A stretch of DNA of 64,000 nt from an uncultured Rikenellaceae bacterium (GCA_910577285.1 CAJTLO010000004.1:84601-148600), one strand, 5' to 3'. Counted from the stretch's first letter, positions 34,095-43,383 are shown. The notes: generated by a model from the letters alone, not told the origin. A program made the numbers and translations.

Positions 34095-34120
34095 GAAACG
34101 CCTCCGGCGACCATACAAAA

Positions 34121-34157
34121 ACAGGAGGGAATCTCTCGATTGCCTCCTGTTTTTTTG
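34121..34157 (+). terminator. Rho-independent terminator after rlmH
   Basis: ACAGGAGG (from 34121) pairs with CCTCCTGT (to 34150), followed by seven T (34150-34156). It lies 27 bases past the stop. Confidence 0.85.
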
Positions 34158-34375
34158 GGATAACACCCAAAACTACTAACCCAAACTTAAATAAATGAAG
34201 AAACCTTTACAGATCGCCTTCGGATAAGGAAACGCCAATCGTCCGATTTTAGTATGCGTCTCCGCGATTTCAACAACCGCTTTCCGAAGGAATCGACATT
34301 CTCATATCAAGCAAAACCCATGCCAATCCTGTCGCTGCGGTCGCGAATCCATAAAAAAGGAGGCATTTCCACCCT

Positions 34376-35380
34376 CTAACAATCGCACGCGGGCATGGGC
34401 TCCCTCTCCCGCTGCGGCTGCTCTTCCACATAGGTGCGACCGATCAGAAGCGACGCCACCCGCACGTAGGCCCACGGGTAGTAGAGGCCTAACGTCACCA
34501 CCGAAAGCAGCAGTTGTCCCAACACGAAGCGGTAGTTGCGCCAAGGCTGCACGGTAAACCCGAAACGCCCCTCGATCTCCTCCCGACCGAGCACGAGCCG
34601 GTCGGCATAATAACGCCACACCCGCAGCAGGGCCATGGGATAATAGAGGCCCAGCGTGACTACGGTCAGCAACGCCTGCCCCAGAAGGAACCGACCGCCC
34701 CGCCAGCCGCAGACCTGCGAAACGATCCGTCGATGCCCCCAGGCCAGGTGCATGTACCATTTCAGCGCCACCGCCCGATAGACGCACAGGAGTGCGAGCA
34801 ACACCAGCCACAACACGCCGGCCAGCACATACATTCCCTCGGCACCCAATCGGGCACGCAACAGCACCGCCGGCATCACCGAACAGATGACGAAAGCGGG
34901 AGCAACGCCCAGAAGCACCGCATAACTGAACAGGAACGAAGCGCTCCCGCGAAACTCCATCGGCTGGAGACGCAGCGACGTACCCTCCGCAAAGTAACGC
35001 ATCAGGTCGCGGATGAACCACGGCGCGTACACGCCCAAAGTCACCGTACTGAGCAAGATTCCCTTCACACAGAGGGTCGCATAACGCCGGGGCGGATAGT
35101 CGATGTCGGCACGTTCGCCGGAAAGCGACACGCCGCCCGCCGTAGCCCGCACGAAAAAGTAGAGCGCCAGACATTGCGCCGCCTGCAGGAGCACGGCCAG
35201 CAGCAACCTGCAAAGCACATGGGCCGCAAACGCCCAATCCAACAACGGTTCGGGCACCGCAAAGCGTGCCGCCATACAGAGGTAGGCCGCCGTACCGCCG
35301 ACGGTCAGCGCCCACGCTGCCAGGAAGGGAAGAAACAGCGCTCCCCCCTTCGCCTCGAAACTGAAATAATGCCTCATCAT
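34376..35380 (-). CDS. DUF898 (YjgN-like) membrane protein
   Basis: A 334-residue polytopic membrane protein. It carries two internal copies of the DUF898 signature: VVTLGLYYPMALLRVWRYYADRLVLG (pattern) and VVTLGLYYPWAYVRVASLLIGRTYVE (pattern), plus an earlier TVTLGVYAPWFIRDLMRYFAEGT copy. The repeats suggest a tandem duplication of a membrane module. The function of this family is unknown. I choose ATG 35380 (MMRHYFSFEAKGG); the longer frame reaches upstream with no signal of its own. Confidence 0.82.
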   Translation of the reverse strand: MMRHYFSFEAKGGALFLPFLAAWALTVGGTAAYLCMAARFAVPEPLLDWAFAAHVLCRLLLAVLLQAAQCLALYFFVRATAGGVSLSGERADIDYPPRRYATLCVKGILLSTVTLGVYAPWFIRDLMRYFAEGTSLRLQPMEFRGSASFLFSYAVLLGVAPAFVICSVMPAVLLRARLGAEGMYVLAGVLWLVLLALLCVYRAVALKWYMHLAWGHRRIVSQVCGWRGGRFLLGQALLTVVTLGLYYPMALLRVWRYYADRLVLGREEIEGRFGFTVQPWRNYRFVLGQLLLSVVTLGLYYPWAYVRVASLLIGRTYVEEQPQREREPMPACDC

Positions 35381-35606
35381 ATCCAAATATCCTGATTCGT
35401 CTTCCAACACCTTTTCCGGGAGACCGGCCGCCGGTTCAAGGCAACCGCCCTCTGCCGGACCGTACACACCGCACGTTCCGTGCCGCCCGGTCCGCCGCTC
35501 CCGTATTGCAATATAGCAAAAACGTCGGGACGAGCGAAGACGCTCCGACCGGTTTCTCCGTACCGAAGCAAAAAAATTGCCATATCCGGCAGGATCGTCC
35601 TGACAA

Positions 35607-35639
35607 ATTGCGTAATGCGGGAAATTCTTCCTAAATTTG
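35607..35639 (+). promoter_or_regulatory. Candidate promoter for lysS
   Basis: ATTG (35607-35610), 21 bases, then TAAATTTG (35632-35639), an exact -7 box. The lysS ATG is 36 bases further on. Confidence 0.6.
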
Positions 35640-35674
35640 TGTTTTGGAGAAACACCCGGAAAATTATAACAGTC

Positions 35675-37396
35675 ATGTCATATAACGAACTCAGCGAACA
35701 GGAACAACTGCGCCGCAATTCGCTGGCGGCACTGCGGGAACTGGGCATCGAGCCCTACCCCGCCGCGGAATATCCCGTAACGGCCACGGCCGCCGAAATA
35801 GCCGCCGGTTTCGACCCCGAGAAGGGGAACTTCCAGCAGGTCTGCATCGCGGGCCGCATCATGAGCCGGCGCATCATGGGCAGCGCCTCCTTCTTCGAGT
35901 TGCAGGACCATTCGGGCCGGATACAGGTCTACATCCGCCGCGACGACGTCTGCCCCGAAGGCGATCCCACCCTTTACAACACCGTTTTCAAAAAACTGCT
36001 CGACATAGGCGATTTCATCGGAGTGAAAGGTTTCGCCTTCATCACCCAGACGGGCGAACTCTCAGTGCACTGCCGCGAATTCACCGTACTGGGCAAATCC
36101 ATCCGTCCGCTGCCGGTGGTCAAGGAGAAGGATGGCAAGGTGTACGACGCCTTTACCGATCCCGACACACGCTATCGCCAGCGCTACGTGGACCTGGTGG
36201 TCAACCCGCAGGTGAGGGACGTATTCGCCAAGCGGGCCAAAATCATCTCCACCATGCGTCGCTTCTTCGACGAGTGCGGCTACCTGGAGGTGGAAACCCC
36301 CATCCTGCAACCCATTCCGGGAGGTGCCGCCGCCCGTCCCTTCATCACGCATCACAACACGCTCGACACCGACCTCTACCTGCGCATCGCCAACGAGCTC
36401 TACCTCAAACGCCTCATCGTGGGCGGGTTCAACGGCGTCTACGAATTCGCCAAGGATTTCCGCAACGAGGGCATGGACCGCACGCATAACCCGGAATTCA
36501 CGGTGATGGAGATCTACGTCACCTACAAGGACTACCGCTGGATGATGGACTTCACCGAAGAGATGCTCGAACAGGTAGCCCTCGCGGTGAACGGCACCAC
36601 CGAGCTCGAGATATGGGGTCAGCCGATCAGCTTCCGCCGGCCGTTCCGCCGGATCACGATGACGGATGCCATCCGCGAGAAGACCGGCTTCGACATCACC
36701 GGCAAAAGCGAAGAGGAGCTGCGCGAGGCCTGCCGCAAGTTGAACGTCGAAACGGACGAAACCATGGGCAAGGGCAAGCTCATAGACGCCATCTTCGGCG
36801 AATACTGCGAGCGCGACCTTATCCAGCCCACCTTCGTGATGGATTACCCCATCGACATGTCGCCGCTGGTGAAACGCCACCGCGACAACCCCGACATCAC
36901 GGAACGTTTCGAACTCTTCGTGGCCGGCAAGGAGCTCTGCAACGCCTACTCCGAACTGAACGACCCGATCGACCAGCTCGGCCGCTTCCAGGAGCAGTTG
37001 CGGTTGAGCGAAAAGGGCGACGACGAGGCGATGTTCATCGACATGGATTTCGTCCGCGCACTCGAATACGGCATGCCCCCCACCTCGGGCATGGGCATGG
37101 GGATCGACCGTCTGACGATGTTCATGACCAACCAGCCCTCCATCCAGGACGTGTTGCTCTTCCCGCAGATGAAACCGGAAAAGGGCGCCGTAAAGGATGC
37201 TCCGGAGCGATACGCCGAGAAAGGCATTCCCGAGGAGTGGGTGCCGGTACTCCACAAGATGGGCTTCCTGACCGTCGATTCGCTGAAGAAGCTCTCGGCC
37301 GGCAAGCTCTTCAACGACCTGTGCGGCTTCAACAAAAAGAACAAGCTGGGCCTCAAGAACCCCACGGCGGAAGAGGTGAAAGGATGGGTGGAATAA
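35675..37396 (+). CDS. lysS: Lysine--tRNA ligase, class II
   Basis: A 573-residue class IIb synthetase. It has the OB-fold anticodon domain (GRIMSRRIMGSASFFELQD) and motif 1 (FDECGYLEVETPILQPIPGGAAARPF, pattern). Motif 2 (FAKDFRNEGMDRTHNPEFT) and motif 3 (GMGMGIDRLTMF) follow. It exceeds the roughly 505-residue E. coli enzyme by an about 65-residue C-terminal helical extension (PEEWVPVLHKMGFLTVDSLK) typical of Bacteroidota. ATG 35675 is favoured by the promoter at 35607-35639. Confidence 0.95.
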   Translation: MSYNELSEQEQLRRNSLAALRELGIEPYPAAEYPVTATAAEIAAGFDPEKGNFQQVCIAGRIMSRRIMGSASFFELQDHSGRIQVYIRRDDVCPEGDPTLYNTVFKKLLDIGDFIGVKGFAFITQTGELSVHCREFTVLGKSIRPLPVVKEKDGKVYDAFTDPDTRYRQRYVDLVVNPQVRDVFAKRAKIISTMRRFFDECGYLEVETPILQPIPGGAAARPFITHHNTLDTDLYLRIANELYLKRLIVGGFNGVYEFAKDFRNEGMDRTHNPEFTVMEIYVTYKDYRWMMDFTEEMLEQVALAVNGTTELEIWGQPISFRRPFRRITMTDAIREKTGFDITGKSEEELREACRKLNVETDETMGKGKLIDAIFGEYCERDLIQPTFVMDYPIDMSPLVKRHRDNPDITERFELFVAGKELCNAYSELNDPIDQLGRFQEQLRLSEKGDDEAMFIDMDFVRALEYGMPPTSGMGMGIDRLTMFMTNQPSIQDVLLFPQMKPEKGAVKDAPERYAEKGIPEEWVPVLHKMGFLTVDSLKKLSAGKLFNDLCGFNKKNKLGLKNPTAEEVKGWVE

Positions 37397-37454
37397 CCCG
37401 ACCGGCGAGAACATCCGCTACCGACAAGCGAACAATAACCAAAAAACCGGAATA

Positions 37455-38207
37455 ATGAGAAGAAAGATCGTTGCAGGCAACTGGAAAATGAACACCCTGC
37501 CCGCAGAAGGATTGGAACTGGCCAGGGCCATCGTTGCGAAACGCCGCGAAACGGGCCCGAGCGTGGAACTTATCGTATGTCCGCCCTTCACCCACCTCAG
37601 CGAAGTGGTGAAAGCCACCCGCGGAGAGGGCGTGGCGGTAGGTGCGCAGAACTGCGCCGCCGAGGAGAAGGGCGCCTACACGGGCGAGGTGTCGGCCGCG
37701 ATGCTAGCCGCACTCGGCGTGGAGTACGTCATTCTCGGCCACTCCGAGAGGCGCGAATACTACGGTGAAACGAGCGACACGCTCAACCGCAAGCTCGCCA
37801 TGGCATACGCCAACCGCCTCGTTCCGATTTACTGCGTGGGAGAAAAACTCGAAGAGCGCGAATCGGGTCGTCATTTCGACGTCGTGGGCGCACAGCTCCG
37901 CGAAGTGGTCTACAACCTCTCGCCCGAACAGTTCTCCTCCCTCATCGTAGCCTACGAACCGGTATGGGCGATCGGCACCGGCAAGACCGCCACATCGGAG
38001 CAGGCCCAGGAGATGCACGCCTACATCCGGCGGACGCTGGCCGAGAAATTCGGCGCGGCAGCCGAGCATACCCCGATTCTCTACGGCGGCTCGTGCAAAC
38101 CCTCCAATGCACAGGAACTCTTTGCGAAACCCGATGTGGACGGCGGCCTGATCGGCGGTGCGGCCCTCGAAGCGGATTCGTTCATCGGCATCGGAAAATC
38201 ATTCTGA
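37455..38207 (+). CDS. tpiA: Triosephosphate isomerase
   Basis: Interconverts dihydroxyacetone phosphate and glyceraldehyde 3-phosphate. The 250-residue TIM-barrel product shows the catalytic set: GNWKMN (Lys13 region), ILGHSERR (electrophilic His), VAYEPVWAIGTGKTA (catalytic Glu and flexible loop 6) and the phosphate loop LYGGSCKPSN with GLIGGAAL. It lies 58 bases after lysS, so it may be cotranscribed, and it has a clear terminator. Confidence 0.97.
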   Translation: MRRKIVAGNWKMNTLPAEGLELARAIVAKRRETGPSVELIVCPPFTHLSEVVKATRGEGVAVGAQNCAAEEKGAYTGEVSAAMLAALGVEYVILGHSERREYYGETSDTLNRKLAMAYANRLVPIYCVGEKLEERESGRHFDVVGAQLREVVYNLSPEQFSSLIVAYEPVWAIGTGKTATSEQAQEMHAYIRRTLAEKFGAAAEHTPILYGGSCKPSNAQELFAKPDVDGGLIGGAALEADSFIGIGKSF

Positions 38208-38233
38208 CGCGACGCGTCCGACACGAAAAACAA

Positions 38234-38266
38234 CGAGGAGGCACACACGGCCTCCTCGCTGTTTTT
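38234..38266 (+). terminator. Rho-independent terminator after tpiA
   Basis: A 9-bp stem CGAGGAGGC (38234-38242) with GCCTCCTCG (38250-38258) is followed by CTGTTTTT. Confidence 0.88.
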
Positions 38267-38331
38267 CCGGTCCGGGCGCCGGAAGGAGGGACCCGAACGC
38301 TTTTACACGCACGCCCGCAAACCGTCCCGTT

Positions 38332-38373
38332 CAAAACGGCCTCGGGGCGGCGTATTCGATACGCCGCCCCGAG
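38332..38373 (-). terminator. Rho-independent terminator of sodB
   Basis: A perfect 15-bp stem, CTCGGGGCGGCGTAT (38341-38355) with its complement (38359-38373) around TCG, is followed on the minus strand by GGCCGTTTTGAAC. It lies about 20 bases past the sodB stop. Confidence 0.75.
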
Positions 38374-38392
38374 ACAATCTCCGTCGTCGGTA

Positions 38393-38968
38393 CTAAAACC
38401 GCTCCCCTACCTTTTTCCAGTCGATAAGATGCCAGGTGGCCTTGACCGAATCGGCCCTGCGGTTGCGGTAGTCGATGTAATAGGCGTGTTCCCATACATC
38501 CATCACCATCAGCGGCGTCTGGCCGCTACGCAGCGGATTGCCAGCATTGGATTCGTTCACAATATCGAGATTCCCCGACGCATCCTTCACCAGCCACGTC
38601 CACCCCGATCCGAAGAGCCCCGTAGCCTTCTTCTCGAACTCGGCCTTGAAGTTATCGAACGAACCGTACTTCTTCTCCATCGCCTCCCGCAATTCGCCTT
38701 CCGGCTCCTGTTGCGGCTTCGGCGCGAGGGTATTGAAATAGAAGGTGTGGTTCCACACCTGCGCACCGTTATTGAAGACCGGTCCTTCGGCCTTGCGGAC
38801 GATCTCCTCCAGCGAGGCCTGCTCATAGGGCGTACCGGGAATGAGTTTGTTGAGGTTATCCACGTAGGTCTGCAAATGCTTTCCGTAGTGGTATTCTATC
38901 GTTTCCCTGCTGATGTGGGGTTCCAGCGCATCCTTTGCGTAGGGCAGTTCCGGCATTTTGTGTGTCAT
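38393..38968 (-). CDS. sodB: Superoxide dismutase, iron type or cambialistic
   Basis: Converts superoxide to hydrogen peroxide and oxygen. The 191-residue product has the metal ligands in order: His in EYHYGKH (about 27), His in VWNHTFYF, and Asp/His in MDVWEHAYYIDY. GAQVWNHTF carries the Gln typical of iron enzymes in place of the Gly of manganese enzymes. Relatives in anaerobic Bacteroidota often accept both metals. It starts at ATG 38968 and is monocistronic with a strong terminator. Confidence 0.95.
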   Translation of the reverse strand: MTHKMPELPYAKDALEPHISRETIEYHYGKHLQTYVDNLNKLIPGTPYEQASLEEIVRKAEGPVFNNGAQVWNHTFYFNTLAPKPQQEPEGELREAMEKKYGSFDNFKAEFEKKATGLFGSGWTWLVKDASGNLDIVNESNAGNPLRSGQTPLMVMDVWEHAYYIDYRNRRADSVKATWHLIDWKKVGERF

Positions 38969-39168
38969 AACGTATCTGTTTTTTAGATTCTAAAATATGC
39001 TTTTCCGTTCTCCTTCTCTCCATGGCAAAATCCGTACCACCTCCCCGCGCTTCCCCGCCGGATAAAGAAATCCGACAAAAAACGCATTCTTTTCCGCCGG
39101 GGGTGTTATATTCGCCCTCGTCCGACGTCATTGATGTAAACAGGATCAAGGGCCCCGGCCTTCAACCT

Positions 39169-39678
39169 ATGGACCAAACGGAGTTTGCTGCACGCCTCAT
39201 ACCCATGAAAGACAAGATATTCCGCTTCGCGCGGACGATCCTGTCGGATGCCTCCGAGGCCGAAGACGTCACCCAGGACATCTTCGAGAAGTTGTGGAAA
39301 GGGCGCAGCACACTCGGGGAGTGTACCAATCTCGACGCCTTCGTAATGGTCAGCGTACGGAACCTCTGCTACGACCGGCTCCGCACCCGCCGCACGAAAC
39401 AGGAGAAACTGGGAATGCTCCGCAACGAGTCGCCCGCTTCCAACGGAGGATTCGCCGCAGAGTATCTCGACACGCGCGAACTGTTGCGCACGACCATGGA
39501 GGCGCTGCCCGAGAAACAGCGCACCATCATGCACCTGCGCGACATCGAAAACTACGACATCGACCGCATCGCACAGATCGTGGGCATGGAGGCACCGACC
39601 GTACGCGTACTGCTCTCACGGGCCCGGCACACGGTGAAAGAGAGGTTCAAAGCACTAATGGATTATGGGATCGGATAA
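39169..39678 (+). CDS. ECF-type RNA polymerase sigma factor
   Basis: A 169-residue group 4 sigma factor. Region 2 is IFRFARTILSDASEAEDVTQDIFEKLWK (pattern, with the AEDVTQDIF core). Region 4 is EALPEKQRTIMHLRDIENYDIDRIAQIVGMEAPTVRVLLSRAR (pattern). I start at ATG 39169; the frame is open earlier, but the sigma fold begins here. A TATATTCG box at 39107-39114 may be the promoter. The downstream gene overlaps by 14 bases and looks like the cognate anti-sigma factor. Confidence 0.9.
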   Translation: MDQTEFAARLIPMKDKIFRFARTILSDASEAEDVTQDIFEKLWKGRSTLGECTNLDAFVMVSVRNLCYDRLRTRRTKQEKLGMLRNESPASNGGFAAEYLDTRELLRTTMEALPEKQRTIMHLRDIENYDIDRIAQIVGMEAPTVRVLLSRARHTVKERFKALMDYGIG

Positions 39679-40237
39679 CGAAATAAGGCGACTGCTCGCG
39701 CTCTACTTCGACGGCGCGACCACCGAAGCGCAGGAGAAGGAGTTGAGAACGTACTTCGCCCATGGCGAGGTACCGGCCGACTTGGCCTATGCGAAAGCGC
39801 TGTTCGGTGCAGCGGCCGCAACTGCTGCCGATGCCTGCCCCCTGACCGACAAACAACTCCTGGCCCGCCTGCACCCTGCCGGACGCCCCGTCCGACAAGG
39901 GAAGCGACGCGACCGGCGGCTCCTCTTTCTCTACCCGGCTGCGGCCATCGCACTCCTTTGCTGCGTACTCCGTCCGCTCGTCGCAACGCAGCGGCCGGAA
40001 GTATACTGCTACCTCAACGGGGAGCCCGTCACCGATCCGGAGATCGCCCTTCGGCAGGCCGACATGGCGGAACGTCTGCTGGATGCGGCCGTACGCACCA
40101 TGGCCGACGGCATGGCCCCGGCACTGAAAGTGGGTCGCTCCCTTCAGGCAGCCCGCCCGACGGACACGGGCAACTCCCCCGCCGGCTCCGCACCTCGACC
40201 GGCAGACCCGTTCGAACGGGAAGAAAGGCCGGATTGA
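39665..40237 (+). CDS. Probable anti-sigma factor, single-span membrane protein
   Basis: A 190-residue protein whose N-terminal about 90 residues are cytoplasmic in character (IRRLLALYFDGATTEAQEKELRTYF, like anti-sigma N domains with the FDGxxTxxE pattern). One membrane segment follows (LLFLYPAAAIALLCCVLRPLV, about 86-106). The remaining 80 residues are presumably periplasmic. It overlaps the ECF sigma gene by 14 bases, the usual arrangement for sigma/anti-sigma pairs. I cannot match it to a named family, so the role rests on context and topology. Confidence 0.7.
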   Translation: MGSDNEIRRLLALYFDGATTEAQEKELRTYFAHGEVPADLAYAKALFGAAAATAADACPLTDKQLLARLHPAGRPVRQGKRRDRRLLFLYPAAAIALLCCVLRPLVATQRPEVYCYLNGEPVTDPEIALRQADMAERLLDAAVRTMADGMAPALKVGRSLQAARPTDTGNSPAGSAPRPADPFEREERPD

Positions 40238-40342
40238 TCCCTTCCTCCCCTCTCCTCCACACGATTATCTTACAAACAGCAAGCGCCCGGGAAACGGGAC
40301 GCATAGCAAAATAAACATAAATCAAAACAACATATAACCTCT

Positions 40343-41203
40343 ATGAAACGGCTCGCTTTTCTGTTCGCCGCCACGATGCTCGCGGCGACAGCCCCCCAAC
40401 CGGCAAACGCCCAGCACACGGTGGTCCGCAACCGCACCCGGGTGACGATAACCAACCCCGAGGGCGAACGCGTCGTCGTCCGATCGGACGACGACAACCG
40501 CATCACGCTCCGTGTCGCATCGGTCGAAATCGGACTGGACGACGAGGGCAACGTCCGCACCTCCGCCGCCGCCCCTCCCCGGCGAAAGGCGGTCGCATTC
40601 GGCGACTCCGACTTCCAGTCCTTCTTCGAGCTGGGCATCAACACCCTGCCCCGCCCCGACTATTCGCTGTACGGTACGCTGCCCGACGAACTCTACGACT
40701 TCATGGACTTGAACAATGCCAAGTCGTTGCAGTTCGCCTTTTCGCTGAGCGACGTGACGCTCTTCCTCAACCGCAGCCGCACCCTCTCCTTCACCACCGC
40801 CCTTCAGCTCGTGTTCAACGAATACGTCTTTTCACAATCCGTCCGGCTCACCAAAAGGAACGGGATGCTCGTACCGGAAGCCCTCCCGGCGGGCTATAAG
40901 AAGTCGAAACTCAGCACCTCCTCCATCCAGATCCCCGTCATCTTCACCGTCGGGCGTCCGAACATGTTCCACCTCTCGTTGGGCGTGTACGGCGGCGTGT
41001 ATATCGGAAGCCACACGAAAATCAAGTTTCCCAAAGAGAAGGCCTACGGCATCTACACGAACCCCTTCTATGCGGGGGTCACCGGCCGGGTCGGCTTCCA
41101 CGGTTTCTACCTCTACTGCAACTACGGGCTGACCGACCTGTTCAAATACGGCAAAGGACCCGCCGTAGCGCCTGTAACCGTCGGCCTGGGATTCGGGTTC
41201 TGA
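40343..41203 (+). CDS. Putative outer-membrane beta-barrel protein
   Basis: A 286-residue exported protein (signal peptide ending about PANAQ). A charged N-terminal part includes TITNPEGERVVVRSDDDNR. The rest has amphipathic strands with aromatic ends, such as SLQFAFSLSDVTLFL and GRVGFHGFYLYCNYG, closing with VTVGLGFGF. The terminal Phe is typical of proteins inserted by the BAM complex. It lies 105 bases after the anti-sigma gene and is probably regulated by or sensed through the sigma pair. No specific family is recognised. Confidence 0.75.
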   Translation: MKRLAFLFAATMLAATAPQPANAQHTVVRNRTRVTITNPEGERVVVRSDDDNRITLRVASVEIGLDDEGNVRTSAAAPPRRKAVAFGDSDFQSFFELGINTLPRPDYSLYGTLPDELYDFMDLNNAKSLQFAFSLSDVTLFLNRSRTLSFTTALQLVFNEYVFSQSVRLTKRNGMLVPEALPAGYKKSKLSTSSIQIPVIFTVGRPNMFHLSLGVYGGVYIGSHTKIKFPKEKAYGIYTNPFYAGVTGRVGFHGFYLYCNYGLTDLFKYGKGPAVAPVTVGLGFGF

Positions 41204-41241
41204 CCCCGCCGGCATGCCCTCAACGATAACGCACGGACACC

Positions 41242-41700
41242 ATGAAAAAGTTACTCATCCTGACAGCGCTGCTCTGCGGACCGCTCTGCTCCTTCGGGCA
41301 GGACGACGGCTTCAGGAAGTTATTCGAAAAGTATGCGGGCCGCGAAGGCTACACCACGGTGGAGATGTCGGGCGAGATGTTCCGCGCCATCAACGAGGTG
41401 GGCTCCTCCGACTTCCATTTCCACAATGTGAACCGCCTGTTCATCATCGTGACCGAGGAGGAAAAAGAAGCGAACGAAGCGTTCGCCCGGGAGGTGAAGC
41501 AGCTACTCGACAGGGAGGGCTACACGCCCGTAAGCGTGGTGCGCGACGGAGAAGAGTACGTGGAATTCTTCGCGCTGACAGCAGACGGAAAGACCACGGA
41601 ACTGGTAATGAACGCCCGCGAGGGCAACGGGGAACACATCGTGCTGTTGCTCTCGGGCAGCGATCTGCGCATCGAACAGATCCTCCGCATGACACGCTGA
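41242..41700 (+). CDS. DUF4252-like exported protein
   Basis: A 152-residue exported protein (signal peptide ending about CSFGQ). The mature part resembles DUF4252, a family that often follows ECF sigma/anti-sigma genes in Bacteroidota. Features are FRKLFEKYAGREGYTTVEMSGEMF, NRLFIIVTEEE and KTTELVMN. The protein has no clear lipobox. It follows the beta-barrel gene by 38 bases and ends at a bidirectional terminator. The function is unknown. Confidence 0.8.
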   Translation: MKKLLILTALLCGPLCSFGQDDGFRKLFEKYAGREGYTTVEMSGEMFRAINEVGSSDFHFHNVNRLFIIVTEEEKEANEAFAREVKQLLDREGYTPVSVVRDGEEYVEFFALTADGKTTELVMNAREGNGEHIVLLLSGSDLRIEQILRMTR

Positions 41701-41735
41701 CTCCCCCCCGCTTTTATCGGAACAGGAGCGCATGG

Positions 41736-41775
41736 AAAATGGGAGGCGGACACCGGTGTCCGCCTCCCATTTTTC
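41736..41775. terminator. Bidirectional terminator between DUF4252 and ribH
   Basis: A perfect 32-bp palindrome (41739-41770, arm ATGGGAGGCGGACACC) is flanked by A's on the left and five T on the right. It can terminate the sigma-factor cluster (plus) and ribH (minus). Confidence 0.9.
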
Positions 41776-41812
41776 CTTGTACCGCATTCGTCGCCGAAAC
41801 GACGCGCAGACA

Positions 41813-42334
41813 TCAATTCACGCTGCGGGGATTCATGCTCGCCTCCGCAGAGAGCTCGAATTCGCGCTGGAGCCTCACCATCTTGATCGCAGCCACAGCA
41901 GCCTCATCGCCCTTGTTGCCCAACCGGCCGCCGGCACGGTCGAGGGCCTGCTGCTGGTCGAGCGTGGTCAGCACACCGAATGCCACCGGCATGTTCCACT
42001 CCAGCATGACATCGCTGATGCCCTTGGTCGCACCGAGACATACGTAGTCGAAATGGGGTGTTTCGCCCTTCACCACGCAGCCGAGCGCGATCACGCCGTC
42101 CACATCGGTATGTTCCGCAAAGAAACGCGCCCCCATGGGGAGCTCGAACGTTCCCGGCACATACCTCACGACGATATTCTCGTCGCTGCACCCACACTCG
42201 CGCAAGGTCCTCACGGCGCCGTCGCGCAGCGCATTGGTAACTTCCGGATTCCACTCCGACACGACGATGCCGAACTTCATATCGGCTGCCGAAGGCAGCG
42301 GAGTTTCGAAATGAGAAAGGTTTTTGGTTGCCAT
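41813..42334 (-). CDS. ribH: 6,7-dimethyl-8-ribityllumazine synthase
   Basis: Penultimate step of riboflavin synthesis. The 173-residue product carries VVSEWNPEVTNAL (substrate pocket), VPGTFELPMGARFF, DGVIALGCVVKGETPHFDYVC (catalytic-region His in GETPHFD) and FGVLTTLDQQQALDRAG. An N-terminal extension of about 18 residues precedes the core. It follows the TPR gene on the same strand but is separated by a terminator, so it probably has its own promoter, which I did not locate. Confidence 0.96.
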   Translation of the reverse strand: MATKNLSHFETPLPSAADMKFGIVVSEWNPEVTNALRDGAVRTLRECGCSDENIVVRYVPGTFELPMGARFFAEHTDVDGVIALGCVVKGETPHFDYVCLGATKGISDVMLEWNMPVAFGVLTTLDQQQALDRAGGRLGNKGDEAAVAAIKMVRLQREFELSAEASMNPRSVN

Positions 42335-42395
42335 ATATCTTCTATTATTATTCTTTCTGTCTTCCGGCGGGGCCGCGCCCCGACCGTATCCAATG

Positions 42396-42426
42396 CAAAA
42401 AGGCTGCCGCTTTCGCCGGACAGCCT
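42396..42426 (-). terminator. Rho-independent terminator after the TPR gene
   Basis: On the minus strand AGGCTG and CAGCCT form the outer stem with a GC-rich inner stem (CCG/CGG) and a GAAA-type loop, then TTTTTGC. It lies about 25 bases past the TPR stop. Confidence 0.75.
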
Positions 42427-42450
42427 ATCCGTTTCGCTCTTCGGGCAAAC

Positions 42451-43170
42451 CTACCGGCGCTGGCCGAACTCCCCGATGAGTTTGTCTATATCCCTCGCCT
42501 CAAGGCTCGAAGCATACTCCGACTTGATGCGCTCGCAGACGTTGATCGCTTCCTGCGTCCTGCCCAGTTCGGCATAGACGAAAGCGAGTTTGCGGAGGTA
42601 ATAAGGAGTGGAGAGCACGTTGTCGGCTGCCTTCGCGGCACGTGCATAGAGCATCTCGGCCTGCTGGTAATCGCCGCGTTCCACGCTGATATCGCCCCGA
42701 AGGCCGAGGTTCTGCGCATTGATGATCGCGCCGGGAGCACCCTTGACCGACTTGTATTTGGCGAGATATTCCGATGCCGCATCGAACTGGCCGAGCTTCA
42801 TGTAGCATACGCCGGCATAGTGGGCCGCCAGGCGTCCGGGACGTGTGGAACCGTAGTCGGCAACCACATCGAGGAAACCCGCATTGCTGCCGTCCCCTTC
42901 GAGCGCCGCCGCGTAATCCTCCGCCGCGAAGAGCTGTTCGGCAACGAACATCATCTCGGCAGCCTTTACGGCGCGGGGCCGTTTCACCAGATACTCGTAT
43001 GCGAAGAAGCCGCCCACGAGCACTACCACCACGAGCAGGCCGGTAAGCAACTGCTTGGTATATTTCTGGAAGAAGAGTTCGGTCTTGTCGAGAGCCGTTT
43101 CGATCTTCTGTTCCGGATCCACATGTTCTCCTTTGGAGGTCTTCTCGGTGTTTTTCGCGTTAGTGGCCAT
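42451..43170 (-). CDS. TPR-repeat membrane protein (YfgM-like)
   Basis: A 239-residue protein with a cytoplasmic N-terminus (EKIETALDKTELFFQKYTKQ region), one membrane segment (LLTGLLVVVVLVGGFFAYEYLV, about 42-63) and a periplasmic helical domain. At least three degenerate TPR units are seen, including AAHYAGVCYMKLGQFDAASEYL and AEMLYARAAKAADNVL. The layout resembles YfgM, a periplasmic chaperone partner of the translocon. It is transcribed divergently from recF. Confidence 0.82.
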   Translation of the reverse strand: MATNAKNTEKTSKGEHVDPEQKIETALDKTELFFQKYTKQLLTGLLVVVVLVGGFFAYEYLVKRPRAVKAAEMMFVAEQLFAAEDYAAALEGDGSNAGFLDVVADYGSTRPGRLAAHYAGVCYMKLGQFDAASEYLAKYKSVKGAPGAIINAQNLGLRGDISVERGDYQQAEMLYARAAKAADNVLSTPYYLRKLAFVYAELGRTQEAINVCERIKSEYASSLEARDIDKLIGEFGQRR

Positions 43171-43255
43171 AAATAAACGATTTATTAGCGGCTTCCTCCC
43201 TCGCTGCGGGCCGGTTGCCGTAAGTCAAACTGCTTGGTGTTTCCAATTCAAACGA

Positions 43256-43263
43256 CAAAAATA
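43256..43263 (-). promoter_or_regulatory. Candidate -7 box for the TPR gene
   Basis: The minus strand reads TATTTTTG, an exact consensus box, 86 bases before the ATG at 43170. Confidence 0.45.
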
Positions 43264-43383
43264 CACCTTTTTACGAAAAACATGCCGACAGGCCCAAGAA
43301 TTTTTCCCGCGTCCTCCTTTTTCCGAAAGCACCGCTCCGGAGCCGGAGCCCGCCGCAGATTTCATAAATCCGCCCGAAATCGC

